DNA of 64,000 nucleotides from Actinomycetota bacterium (lineage in GTDB: Bacteria > Actinomycetota > Actinomycetes > S36-B12 > CAIYMF01), in the NCBI GenBank assembly GCA_020161245.1, contig JAIUOK010000013.1, positions 1-64,000 on the forward strand. Reading direction: 5' to 3'. The translations under genes were made by a program, and so were the position numbers. Shown piece after piece: positions 20,286 to 28,307 of the stretch; within the stretch, counting starts at the first letter, position 1, and every line of letters starts with the position of its first letter. The notes below the pieces were generated by a model. It was not told the DNA's origin and did not search any database. It saw nothing but the letters and a program-made list of their open reading frames with translations.

Positions 20286-21277
20286 ATGTCTATCGCGACA
20301 GAGACGAGTCTTCTTGTGACTATGTCGACAAACGCGGACGAGCCGGTGCCCGGGACCCCCACGGATCCTGTCGGCAGCGCCGTCGGCGCGGGGGAGCCGA
20401 GCACCGCAGGGGAGCCGGCAGCCATCGACACCGCTCCGGAGGCGCCGGTCGAGCTCGACGCCACGGGCCGCCCGAAGGTGGTCTTCCCCGAGCCTCCCGT
20501 GCTCGAGCGGCACGGCCCGGCGCGGGTGATCTCGCTGTGCAACCAGAAGGGCGGGGTCGGCAAGACCACGACCACGATCAACCTGGGCGCCGCCCTGGCC
20601 GAGGCCGGCCGCCGCGTGCTGCTGGTCGACTTCGACCCGCAGGGCGCGCTCTCGGTGGGGCTCGGCGTCAACCCGCACGAGCTCGACCTCACGGTCTACA
20701 ACCTGCTCATGCAGCGCGAAGTGGCCCTCGACGACGTCCTGCTCAAGACCTCGGTGGCCGGCCTGGACCTGCTGCCGGGCAACATCGACCTCTCGGCCGC
20801 CGAGGTCCAGCTGGTCTCGGGGTGGCCCGCGAGCAGACCCTGGCGCGCGTCCTGGCGCCGGTGCTGCCCGACTACGACGTCGTCCTCATCGACTGCCAGC
20901 CGTCGCTGGGCCTGCTCACCGTCAACGCGTTGGCTGCCAGCGACGGTGTGATCATCCCGCTCGAGTGCGAGTTCTTCGCCCTGCGCGGTGTAGCCCTGCT
21001 CATGGACACGATCTACCGCGTCCAGGAACGGATTAACCCTCGACTTGAGGTTGAGGGAATCCTGGCTACGATGTACGACTCCCGCACCCTGCACAGCCGG
21101 GAGGTCCTCGCGCGCGTCGTCGAGGCCTTCGGCGACAAGGTCTTCCACACGGTGATCGCCCGCACCGTGCGGTTCCCGGAGACCACCGTCGCGGGCGAGC
21201 CGATCACGACCTACGCCTCGAGCTCGGCCGGCGCCGCCGCCTACCGCCAGCTCGCACGGGAGGTGCTGGCCCCATGA
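20286..21277 (+). pseudogene. parA: ParA-family ATPase, frameshifted
   Basis: Residues 1-80 are a disordered N-terminus. The Walker-type P-loop KGGVGKTTTTINLG begins near codon 88, followed by VLLVDFDPQGALSVGLG. The frame breaks at the GGGG run 20819-20822: before it the text reads AAEVQLVSG, and in the -1 register it continues VAREQTLARVLAPVLPDYD, VVLIDCQPSLGLLTVNAL and so on to 21277. One inserted base would restore VS-E-VAREQ as expected. Either a real mutation, a programmed shift, or (most likely in such a conserved locus) a sequencing error. ATG 20286 or 20322 may be the start. The protein would act with the 21274 product and ScpAB in chromosome organisation. Confidence 0.85.
21036..21058. 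promoter_or_regulatory. MerR-type 23-bp inverted repeat inside parA
   Basis: ACCCTCGAC, five bases, GTTGAGGGA. This is the same 9-5-9 inverted repeat as at 39365, 39435 and 41395. Here it lies within parA and is spelled by the codons cct cga ctt gag gtt gag gga, most of which are rare in neighbouring genes. This suggests selection on the DNA itself. Confidence 0.6.
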
Positions 21278-21759
21278 GCCGACGTGCGACCCTGCCCGGC
21301 GCCGACGAGCTGTTCCGCCGGACCTCCGAGCCGGCCGCCGAGGGCGAGGCCCCGGCAGCGCCGGTGGCCGCTCCTTCCACGGCGTCCTCGGCGTCCTCGG
21401 CGTCCGCCCCGGCGAGCCCGGCGGCCGCCGTGGCGCTCGCGGCACCGCCGGAGGAGCACGACGACGTCCGGGCGCCCGACGCGGCCTCGGCCACCCGCAT
21501 CCGCGCCACTCCGAAGAAGCGCGGGCGTGCCGGCGACCTGCGGCCCACCGGCCGGGAGAAGCACGACGAGAAGATCACGGTCTACGTGTCGCCGGAGGAG
21601 CTGGTGGCTCTCGAGCAGGCCAAGCTGGCGCTGCGCGCCCAGCACGGCCTGGCCGTCGACCGCGGCCGGATCGTCCGCGAGGCGGTCGCGGTGATCGTGG
21701 CCGACCTCGAGGCCAAGGGCGACGACAGCATCCTCGTCCGCCGGCTCCGCGGCCTCTAG
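21274..21759 (+). CDS. Ribbon-helix-helix-like ParA partner (hypothetical)
   Basis: A 161-residue protein whose ATG overlaps the parA stop (ATGA). Residues 1-90 are Ala/Pro/Ser-rich and disordered, ending in a basic PKKRGRAGDLRP patch. The last ~60 residues, EKITVYVSPEELVALEQAKL followed by DRGRIVREAVAVIVADLE, have a beta strand plus two helices as in MetJ/Arc ribbon-helix-helix DNA-binding proteins. It takes the place where a ParB-like partner might be expected. DNA binding is an inference from that pattern. Confidence 0.7.
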   Translation: MSRRATLPGADELFRRTSEPAAEGEAPAAPVAAPSTASSASSASAPASPAAAVALAAPPEEHDDVRAPDAASATRIRATPKKRGRAGDLRPTGREKHDEKITVYVSPEELVALEQAKLALRAQHGLAVDRGRIVREAVAVIVADLEAKGDDSILVRRLRGL

Positions 21760-21772
21760 CGCCTGCTCGCTC

Positions 21773-21810
21773 ACGGCCTCTGATCTGCATCGGTGCAGGT
21801 CAGAGGCCGT
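21773..21810 (+). terminator. Terminator after the parA operon
   Basis: Arms of 17 bp (21773-21789 with 21794-21810, one wobble) and a 4-base loop, starting 14 bases after the stop codon. Confidence 0.8.
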
Positions 21811-21938
21811 CGGCTTATCGGGATATCGACACATCGCCCATCCATGGGCGCGACCCTGCTGCGGGGGGAGCGGTCGGCTCCGGGGCCGCGCGGGCGCCGT
21901 CGGCCATGTCGTCGGCGTCCCCGGCAGCGTGCGGCAGG

Positions 21939-21944
21939 TAGGTT
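21939..21944 (+). promoter_or_regulatory. -10 element TAGGTT, scpA
   Basis: TAGGTT lies seven bases before the scpA GTG; leaderless arrangement, no Shine-Dalgarno. Confidence 0.55.
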
Positions 21945-21951
21945 TCCGCGC

Positions 21952-23082
21952 GTGACCGACGTCCTCGACCCGCTCGGGCCGGTCCCCGGGGCGGGGACAG
22001 GCGCCTCCGGCGTGCCCGTCGACGCCGTGGCGCCCGCGGCCGAGGGCACCGAGGGCACGGACGGCACCGACGGCACCGACGGCACCGGTGTCGTCGCCGC
22101 CAGCGAGGGCTTCTCCGTCCGGCTCGACGAGTTCGAGGGGCCCTTCGACCTGCTGCTGTCCCTCATCGCCAAGCACAAGCTCGACGTGACGGCGCTCGCA
22201 CTGCACGTGGTGATCGACGACTTCCTCGCCCACATCCGTGGCCGGGGGCCGCAGTGGGACCTCGATGAGGCCACCGAGTTCCTCGTGGTGGCGGCCACGC
22301 TGCTCGACCTCAAGGCCGCCCGCCTGCTGCCCTCGGGCGAGGTGGAGGACGAGGAGGATCTCGCCCTGCTCGAGGCGCGCGACCTGCTCTTCGCCCGGCT
22401 GCTGCAGTACCGGGCCTTCCGTGACGTGGCCGCGATCCTCGGAGACATGCTGCGCCGAGGGGCGCGGCGCCGGCCGCGCCAGGTGGGTCTCGACCCGGAG
22501 TTCCAGGACCTCCTGCCCGAGGTGCTCCTCGGGCTCGGGCCCGTGGAGTTCGCCGCCCTCGCGGGTCGGGCCATGGCACCCAAACCCGTTGCGACTGTGT
22601 CGATCTCGCACGTCCACGCACCGAAGGTGAGCGTCCGCGAGCAGGCTGCGATCCTGGTCGACCGGCTCCGCCGCGCCCCCTCCCAGACCTTCCGCCACCT
22701 GACCGCCGACTGCGACACCACCCTGCTCGTCGTGGCGCGCTTCCTGGCCCTGCTGGAGCTGTACCGCGATGGCTCCGTGGCCTTCGACCAGGTCGACCCC
22801 CTCGGCGAGCTGCACATCCGCTGGACGGGCAGCGCCGAGGGCGAGGTCGTGGTCGCGGCCGAGGAGTACGACGGCGACGCCGCCGCCCAGCAGGAGGCTG
22901 CGGCGGAGGCCGAGCAGCGGACGGCGGCCGAGGTGACCGACGCGGATCTGGTGGGCCTCTCGGCCGACGGCGACGTCGGCAACGACATCCCGGACATCCC
23001 GGACATCCCGGACGCCGACATCGGCGTCCCGGGGGCCTCCGGAGGCAGCCCCGCACCCGAGGCCCCGGAGGAGCCCGCGTGA
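21952..23082 (+). CDS. scpA: Segregation and condensation protein A (kleisin)
   Basis: A 376-residue protein. The conserved kleisin core starts at FSVRLDEFEGPFDLLLSLIA (around residue 51) and includes LVVAATLLDLKAARLLP. It bridges SMC heads with ScpB in chromosome condensation. The core is flanked by long acidic, disordered ends: an N-terminal EGTEGTDGTDGTDGTG tract made by a GGCACCGAC-type DNA repeat, and a C-terminal DIPDIPDIPDAD tract from another micro-repeat. scpB overlaps by 4 bp. Confidence 0.93.
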   Translation: MTDVLDPLGPVPGAGTGASGVPVDAVAPAAEGTEGTDGTDGTDGTGVVAASEGFSVRLDEFEGPFDLLLSLIAKHKLDVTALALHVVIDDFLAHIRGRGPQWDLDEATEFLVVAATLLDLKAARLLPSGEVEDEEDLALLEARDLLFARLLQYRAFRDVAAILGDMLRRGARRRPRQVGLDPEFQDLLPEVLLGLGPVEFAALAGRAMAPKPVATVSISHVHAPKVSVREQAAILVDRLRRAPSQTFRHLTADCDTTLLVVARFLALLELYRDGSVAFDQVDPLGELHIRWTGSAEGEVVVAAEEYDGDAAAQQEAAAEAEQRTAAEVTDADLVGLSADGDVGNDIPDIPDIPDADIGVPGASGGSPAPEAPEEPA

Positions 23083-23837
23083 GCGACAACGACCCGGCGA
23101 CCCCGCCCGAGACCGCTTCCGACGCCCTGGAGGCGTCAGAGGCGGTGCAGGAGGCCGCTGCCAGCGGGCAGGACTCCCCGGCAGGGGAGGGCGCCGCAGA
23201 CGCCGAGAACGGCTCGGAGCGGCCCCTGGTGACCGCCCAGGCGGAGCCCGACGGCACCGTCGAGGACGACGCCGACGACGAGGGCCTGGGCGCGCCGACG
23301 CTCGACAGCGCCCTCGAGGCGCTGCTGCTCGTGACCGACGAGCCCCTCGACGTCCCTACCCTCGCCTCGGTCGTGCGGCGGCCGACCGGCGAGGTGGAGG
23401 CCTCGCTGCGCGCACTGGCCGCCGGCTACGACGAACAGGGGAGGGGCTTCGAGCTGCGCGAGGTCGCCGGCGGCTGGCGCTACTACACCCGCGCCGACTG
23501 CTCGGCCGTGGTCGAGCGGTACGTGCGCGACGGCCAGACCGCACGCCTCACGCAGGCGGCCCTGGAGACGCTGGCCGTCATCGCCTATCGCCAGCCGGTC
23601 TCGCGGGCCCGGGTATCCGCGGTGCGCGGCGTGAACGTCGACGGCGTGATCCGCACCCTGCACAGCCGGGGCCTCATCGCCGAGGCCGGGCACGACCCGA
23701 CGAGCCAGGCGATCCTCTACCGGACGACCGAGCTGTTCCTCGAGAGGCTGGGGATCGCCTCGCTCGAGGATCTGCCGCCCCTGGCTGACTACCTTCCGGA
23801 CATTGAACTACTTGATGCCCTCGCGGACGAAATGTGA
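23079..23837 (+). CDS. scpB: Segregation and condensation protein B
   Basis: A 252-residue protein from GTG 23079. About 65 disordered acidic residues precede the two winged-helix domains, with ALEALLLVTDEPLDVPTLAS at the start of the first and QAALETLAVIAYRQPVSRAR plus RGVNVDGVIRTL in the second, the classic ScpB signature. Forms the SMC-ScpAB complex with the preceding gene. The last ~15 codons and the spacer to rluB are visibly less GC-rich than the rest. Confidence 0.94.
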   Translation: MSDNDPATPPETASDALEASEAVQEAAASGQDSPAGEGAADAENGSERPLVTAQAEPDGTVEDDADDEGLGAPTLDSALEALLLVTDEPLDVPTLASVVRRPTGEVEASLRALAAGYDEQGRGFELREVAGGWRYYTRADCSAVVERYVRDGQTARLTQAALETLAVIAYRQPVSRARVSAVRGVNVDGVIRTLHSRGLIAEAGHDPTSQAILYRTTELFLERLGIASLEDLPPLADYLPDIELLDALADEM

Positions 23838-23853
23838 ACCTGAGGTTGAGACT

Positions 23854-24600
23854 ATGAGCGCGGAGAAGCCTGCTGATACCCAGGTCCGTCTGCAGAAGGT
23901 GCTGGCCTCTGCCGGCATCGGCTCGAGGCGTGCCTGCGAGCAGATGATCGACGAGGGCCGGGTCGAGGTGGACGGCCGGATCGTGCTGGAGCAGGGCCTG
24001 CGCGTCGATCCCGCGCGCTCGGTCATCAAGGTCGACGGCATGCGCATCCCGACGGCCCCCGGCCACGTCGTCCTCGCGCTGAACAAGCCGCGCGGCGTCC
24101 ACTCCACCATGAGTGACGAGCGCGGCCGGCCGTGCGTCGGCGACTACCTCCGGGGGCGCAAGGAGCGGCTCTTCCACGTCGGCCGGCTCGACGCGGACAC
24201 CGAGGGCCTGCTGCTGCTGACCAACGACGGGGAGCTGGCGCAGCGGCTGGCGCACCCGAGCCACGGCGTACCCAAGACCTACCTGGCCCAGGTACGGGGG
24301 ACGATCCCCAAGGGCCTGGGCAAGCAGCTGCGCGAGGGCGTCGAGCTCGAGGACGGCTACGTCCGGGTCGACCGGTTCCGGGTGATCACCTCGGCCCCCG
24401 GGCGGAGCCTGGTCGAGCTGGTCCTGCACGAGGGCCGCAAGCACGTGGTGCGCCGGCTGCTCAAGGAGGTCGGGCACCCGGTGGAGGGCCTGGTCCGCGT
24501 GAAGGTCGGCCCCATCGGTCTGGGCGATCTGCGCTCGGGCAAGGTGCGCACACTGTCGATCCAGGAGGTCGGCGAGCTCTACGCCTCGGTCGGTCTGTAG
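23854..24600 (+). CDS. rluB: Pseudouridine synthase RluB/RsuA family
   Basis: A 248-residue protein from ATG 23854. The N-terminal S4 domain is VRLQKVLASAGIGSRRACEQ. The catalytic Asp is in HVGRLDADTEGLLLLTNDGE. VLHEGRKHVVRRL closes the synthase domain. It probably makes the pseudouridine at position ~2605 of 23S rRNA, as RluB homologues in this scpAB-linked position do. Upstream spacing to scpB is 16 bases, so it is likely co-transcribed. Confidence 0.92.
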   Translation: MSAEKPADTQVRLQKVLASAGIGSRRACEQMIDEGRVEVDGRIVLEQGLRVDPARSVIKVDGMRIPTAPGHVVLALNKPRGVHSTMSDERGRPCVGDYLRGRKERLFHVGRLDADTEGLLLLTNDGELAQRLAHPSHGVPKTYLAQVRGTIPKGLGKQLREGVELEDGYVRVDRFRVITSAPGRSLVELVLHEGRKHVVRRLLKEVGHPVEGLVRVKVGPIGLGDLRSGKVRTLSIQEVGELYASVGL

Positions 24601-24624
24601 CGCAGCGACCCAGCAGCAGTCGAC

Positions 24625-24655
24625 GGCCCCTCATCGCGCTCAGCGATGAGGGGCC
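24625..24655 (+). terminator. Terminator after rluB
   Basis: A perfect 13-bp stem (24625-24637 with 24643-24655) and 5-base loop, followed by TTCTCGTT. Ends the scpA-scpB-rluB unit. Confidence 0.85.
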
Positions 24656-24671
24656 TTCTCGTTGTAGCGCC

Positions 24672-24726
24672 GTATCGACAAAGAGGCAGGGGCGACAGGC
24701 AGACGCGCCTGTCTCTTTGTCGATAC
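24672..24726. repeat. 19-bp inverted repeat with alternative inner hairpin
   Basis: The arms begin GTATCGACAAAGAG and match over 19 bases with one mismatch, separated by 17 bases. A competing stem, GACAGGC (24694-24700) with GCCTGTC (24707-24713), uses the loop and part of the right arm, so two exclusive folds are possible. It lies just past the rluB terminator and has no poly-T tail, so a second terminator is not an obvious reading. Confidence 0.75.
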
Positions 24727-25118
24727 CCGAGCGCGAGTGCCGGTCGCGGCATAAAGTCGATTTAGCCATTCACTCAGCCGACCCAGGGTCGGCAGTTCCC
24801 CGCTTTGTCCGGCGTCGCCGCTGTTCAGCGCGGTGGACTCGCTCAGGGACGGCCGGGCCGGCTCCGGCGGTCTGGGTCAAGCGGCTCGCCGCCTGGGCGC
24901 AGCGCACCTGGAGTGGAGCTCTGGGAGCGTGCTGGAGGGAGCAGTCCGGAAAGCGATGCATCGCTACAACTGTGAAACGGTAGATCGATAAACCGGTAGA
25001 ACGCTGTAGAGGTCTGCCGCCACATCGGCCAAGAGATGGGTCGGTGCATCGGTGAGTCATCAAGGCGAGGGATCGCCGCGTCGCTAAGGTGAGACGTCGA
25101 GAGAAAGGGGACCACCCC
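24727..25118. other. Intergenic region upstream of aroH
   Basis: No gene is supported here. The stretch is locally AT-richer than its surroundings. It holds a perfect 14-bp palindrome AGCGATGCATCGCT at 24952-24965, a CGGTAGA direct repeat just after it, and the aroH -10 element TAAGGT at 25085-25090. A small RNA or regulator-binding region is possible but not shown. Confidence 0.6.
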
Positions 25119-25481
25119 GTGCCCGTCCGCGCGCTCCGAGGCGCCACCCGGCTGACCGCCGACGACCCCGCCGAGATGACCGAGGCTGTCACCGAACTGG
25201 TGACCGCGATGCTCGAGCGCAACGGCATCTCCACCGACGAGCTCATCTCGATGATCTTCACGGCCACGCCCGACCTGGTCTGCATGTTCCCTGCCGCTGC
25301 GGCCCGCGGCCTCGGCCTCGGCGACGTCCCGCTCATCTGCGCCCAGGAGATCGAGGTGCCGGGCGCGCTGTCGCGCGTCGTCCGGGTCATGGCCCACGCC
25401 GACCTCGACCGCAGCCGCGCCGAGGTCGTCCACGTCTACCTGCGCGGTGCCGAGGTGCTGCGCCAGGACCTCGCGCAGTGA
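25119..25481 (+). CDS. aroH: Chorismate mutase, AroH class
   Basis: A 120-residue enzyme converting chorismate to prephenate. VRALRGATRLTADD, ATPDLVCMFPAAAARGLG, CAQEIEVPG and HVYLRGAEVLRQDL align along the monofunctional trimeric AroH fold of Bacillus, keeping the key Arg near the N-terminus and the Glu in AQEIEV. GTG 25119 follows AAAGGGG; the earlier GTG at 25089 overlaps the -10 box. It overlaps tyrA by 4 bp, coupling both steps to tyrosine. Confidence 0.93.
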   Translation: MPVRALRGATRLTADDPAEMTEAVTELVTAMLERNGISTDELISMIFTATPDLVCMFPAAAARGLGLGDVPLICAQEIEVPGALSRVVRVMAHADLDRSRAEVVHVYLRGAEVLRQDLAQ

Positions 25482-26596
25482 GCGACGGGCCGGCCGCGCC
25501 AGGGGGAGCGGCGGCGCTGCTGCCCCGAGGGGTGCTGGTCGTGGGCACCGGCCTCATCGGCACCTCCGCCGCGCTCGGCCTGACGGCTCAGGGCGTGCAG
25601 GTCTGGCTGCAGGACGTCGATGGCGGCTCGGTGGCGGTGGCCGTCGAGCGCGGCGCCGGCCTCTCGGAGGCTCCCCCAGAGTCTCCCGACCTCGTCCTGG
25701 TGGCTGTCCCCCCTGCCGCGACGGCTGAAGCCGTTCTTGAGGCACTTCGTACGTATGTCGACGCGACAGTCAGTGACGTAGCCAGCACCAAGGCTAGACT
25801 TCAACGCGAGGTCGAGGCTCTGGCGACGGTAGCGTCCGATCAGCATCTGCTGAGCCGTTTCGTGGCGGGACACCCCTTGGCCGGGCGCGAGGTGAGCGGA
25901 CCTGGGGCCGCGCTCCCGGACCTGTTCGCCGACCGGGTCTGGGCGCTCACCCCGTCGGCGCACACCGAGCCTGGCCGCACCGACCTCGTGCGCGCCGTCG
26001 TCGAGTCGTTGGGCGCCCTCCCCGTGGTCACCTCCCCCGAGGAGCACGACCGGGCTGTCGCCCTGACGTCCCACACGCCGCAGGTCGTCGCCTCCTCGGT
26101 GGCGGCAGGTCTCGGGGGCCTCGGCGAGTCTGAGGTGCGGCTGTCCGGCCAGGGGCTGCGCGACGTGACCAGGCTGGCGGCCTCCGACCCCCGGCTGTGG
26201 ACCGACATCCTCACCAGCAACGCCGAGCCCGTGGCCGACGCGCTCGACGCGCTCATCGACCGGCTGGCGGCGGTCCGGGACGGTCTGCGCGGCGGGTCGC
26301 CCGAGCCCGTCCTCGGCGCGCTCGAGGCCGGTGTCGCCGGACGGCGCCTCGTCCAGGGCAAGCACGGCTCGGGGCCGCTCGAGTTCGCAGTCGTCGCCGT
26401 CACGGTGGCCGACCGGCCGGGCGAGCTGGGCCGGCTGTTCGCCGACGCCGGCGCGACCGGGGTCAACCTCGAGGACGTCCGCATCGACCACGCCCAGGGC
26501 CGTCCGACCGGCCTGGTCGAGCTCGAGGTGGCGCCGGCGTCCCAGGCGGTGCTGGCGGAGGGGCTGCGCGCGGCGGGCTGGGACGTCCGCGGCTGA
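25478..26596 (+). CDS. tyrA: Prephenate dehydrogenase
   Basis: A 372-residue enzyme making 4-hydroxyphenylpyruvate from prephenate. The dinucleotide motif is VVGTGLIGTSAALG; SDVASTK and HPLAGREVSGP are TyrA signatures. The C-terminal ~75 residues (FAVVAVTVADRPGELGRLFA) are an ACT-like regulatory domain, so feedback by an aromatic amino acid is likely. Codons around 25730-25860 are markedly less GC-rich than the rest of the gene, although the protein there is the conserved SDVASTK region. Confidence 0.93.
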   Translation: MSDGPAAPGGAAALLPRGVLVVGTGLIGTSAALGLTAQGVQVWLQDVDGGSVAVAVERGAGLSEAPPESPDLVLVAVPPAATAEAVLEALRTYVDATVSDVASTKARLQREVEALATVASDQHLLSRFVAGHPLAGREVSGPGAALPDLFADRVWALTPSAHTEPGRTDLVRAVVESLGALPVVTSPEEHDRAVALTSHTPQVVASSVAAGLGGLGESEVRLSGQGLRDVTRLAASDPRLWTDILTSNAEPVADALDALIDRLAAVRDGLRGGSPEPVLGALEAGVAGRRLVQGKHGSGPLEFAVVAVTVADRPGELGRLFADAGATGVNLEDVRIDHAQGRPTGLVELEVAPASQAVLAEGLRAAGWDVRG

Positions 26597-26776
26597 CCGG
26601 CTCGGCGCCGGCGGGTCGACCTCATCACTTCGTCGGTACAGCGCTATGTCGACAGTGGCTGCGGTCCTGACCTCCGTTCGATTGTCGACTCGACGACTCG
26701 TCGTCACGTCGGCGCGGTGACCGACGTCGCGGTCGCGACCCCGTCTGACCTGCGCCGACGCTGCCGCCGCGGGCAT

Positions 26777-26782
26777 TAGGCT
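26777..26782 (+). promoter_or_regulatory. -10 element TAGGCT upstream of cmk
   Basis: TAGGCT about 60 bases before the cmk start gives a plausible promoter for the cmk-plsC-der operon. Confidence 0.4.
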
Positions 26783-26841
26783 GGCCCTACCCGGCCGCGA
26801 CCGCGCCGCCGTCCCTGCAGCCGAGCCGAGAACGAGCCGCC

Positions 26842-27591
26842 GTGAGCACCGCACGTCCCGACCGCGCACCCGCCGCCGACGGCGCCGGGCTGGCCGTCGT
26901 GGCGGTCGACGGCCCGTCCGGCTCCGGCAAGTCCAGCGTGTCCCGCGGCGTGGCCCGCGAGCTCGGCCTGCGCTACCTCGACACCGGTGCGATGTACCGG
27001 GCCGCCACCTGGGCGGTCCTGCGCGACGGCGTGCCGCTCGACGACCCGGCGGCGGTGGCCCGGGCGGCGTCCGGCGTCGTGATCGAGGTCAGCGACCACC
27101 CGGACGAGTCGTGGGTCCACGTGGACGGCTCCGACGTGTCGCGCGCGATCCGCGAGCAGGCCGTCACCGGGGCGGTCTCCGCGGTTGCAGCCGTCGCCGA
27201 GGTGCGCGCCCTTCTGGTCGAGCAGCAGCGCGCCGCCGTCCGCGCGGCTGCCGCCGCCGGCCAGGGCATCGTCGTCGAGGGCCGCGACATCGGCTCGGTG
27301 GTGCTACCCGACGCCGACCTCAAGGTGTGGCTCGTGGCCGATCCTGCCGTCCGTGCGGCCCGCCGCGCCGCCGAGGATGTCGCCGCCGGGCGGATCAGCC
27401 CGGCCGAGGCCGACGCCGCGGTCGAGGCGGTGCGGGCCGACCTCGCGCGGCGCGACGCCGCCGACGCCGGGCGCGCTGCGAGCCCCACCGCTCAGGCCCC
27501 GGACGCCGTGGTGGTCGACGCCTCCGAGCTCGGCCTCGCCGAGGTGATCGCCGCCGTGGTCGACCTCGTCCGGGAACGGACCGCGGCGTGA
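26842..27591 (+). CDS. cmk: Cytidylate kinase
   Basis: A 249-residue kinase phosphorylating CMP/dCMP. The P-loop [15 protein letters not shown] is near residue 22-36; [15 protein letters not shown] binds [23 protein letters not shown] is the conserved NMP-kinase segment. About 20 residues precede the core. GTG 26842. Overlaps plsC by 4 bp, as in the cmk-plsC-der clusters of actinobacteria. Confidence 0.95.
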   Translation: MSTARPDRAPAADGAGLAVVAVDGPSGSGKSSVSRGVARELGLRYLDTGAMYRAATWAVLRDGVPLDDPAAVARAASGVVIEVSDHPDESWVHVDGSDVSRAIREQAVTGAVSAVAAVAEVRALLVEQQRAAVRAAAAAGQGIVVEGRDIGSVVLPDADLKVWLVADPAVRAARRAAEDVAAGRISPAEADAAVEAVRADLARRDAADAGRAASPTAQAPDAVVVDASELGLAEVIAAVVDLVRERTAA

Positions 27592-28307
27592 CCGGCGACG
27601 CGGCCCCGCTCTCGACGTCGGGCGCCGCGACCGGGCGGAACCTCGCTGCTCTGCTCACGCGCCTGTGGCGGGTGTCGGTGACGGGGAGCCACCTCGTCCC
27701 CGCCGAGGGTCCCGTCATCCTCGCGGCCAACCACACCGCGTTCCTCGACGGGGTGCTGCTCCCCGTGGCGAGCCCGCGGCCGGTGCACGTCATGGCCAAG
27801 GCGGCGATCTGGGTGCCCCCGCTCGACCGCCTGCTGCGCGCCACCAGCCAGATCCCGGTCGACTACGACGGGCCCGACCGCACGGCGCTCAAGCAGGGCC
27901 TCGCCGTCCTCGGCGCAGGCGGGGTGATCGGGGTCTTCCCGGAGGCGCACCGCGGTGCCGGCGATGTCCGGCACATCCGCCACGGCGCGGCCTACCTGGC
28001 CGCACGGTCCGGCGCGCCCGTGGTGCCCGTCGCGATCCTGGGTGCGCGCCCGGCCGGCGCCGGGAAGGATGCACTGCCCCGGATGCGTTCACGCATCGAC
28101 GTCCTCGTGGGCGAGCCGGTCGACATCCGTGTCGACGGCGACCCCCGCCGCAGGGCGGTCCTCGCCCGGTCCGGCGAGCGGCTGCGCCAGGTCCTTGCCG
28201 ACCACGTGCGCACCGCCGCCCTCCGCACCGGGCAGGAGCTGCCCGGGCCTTTGCCCGACCAGCCGCACGATCCGCACGCCCGACCCGACCACCGGAGCCA
28301 CCCGTGA
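27588..28307 (+). CDS. plsC: 1-acylglycerol-3-phosphate acyltransferase (PlsC-like)
   Basis: A 239-residue protein. The acyltransferase block I NHTAFLDG (His-x4-Asp) is near residue 48-54, and block III appears as [11 protein letters not shown] in place of the usual EGTRS type. Block IV is VPVAILG. The enzyme would acylate lysophosphatidate in membrane lipid synthesis. The His/Pro-rich C-terminal tail is not conserved. Overlaps der by 4 bp. Confidence 0.88.
   Translation: MTGDAAPLSTSGAATGRNLAALLTRLWRVSVTGSHLVPAEGPVILAANHTAFLDGVLLPVASPRPVHVMAKAAIWVPPLDRLLRATSQIPVDYDGPDRTALKQGLAVLGAGGVIGVFPEAHRGAGDVRHIRHGAAYLAARSGAPVVPVAILGARPAGAGKDALPRMRSRIDVLVGEPVDIRVDGDPRRRAVLARSGERLRQVLADHVRTAALRTGQELPGPLPDQPHDPHARPDHRSHP

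Noticed and set aside
20286..21277. ParA as part of a plasmid or integrated element
   Set aside because: Synteny with xerD, scpAB and rluB is the chromosomal arrangement of actinobacteria, and no ParB, parS-like TGTTTCACGTGAAACA site or mobility gene was seen.
23834..23853. AACCTGAGGTTGAG before rluB as another MerR-type operator
   Set aside because: Only the right half resembles the 23-bp site; the left arm at the required distance does not match.
24672..24726. Terminal inverted repeats of an insertion sequence
   Set aside because: The arms are only 17 bases apart, there is no transposase frame and no target duplication was recognised.
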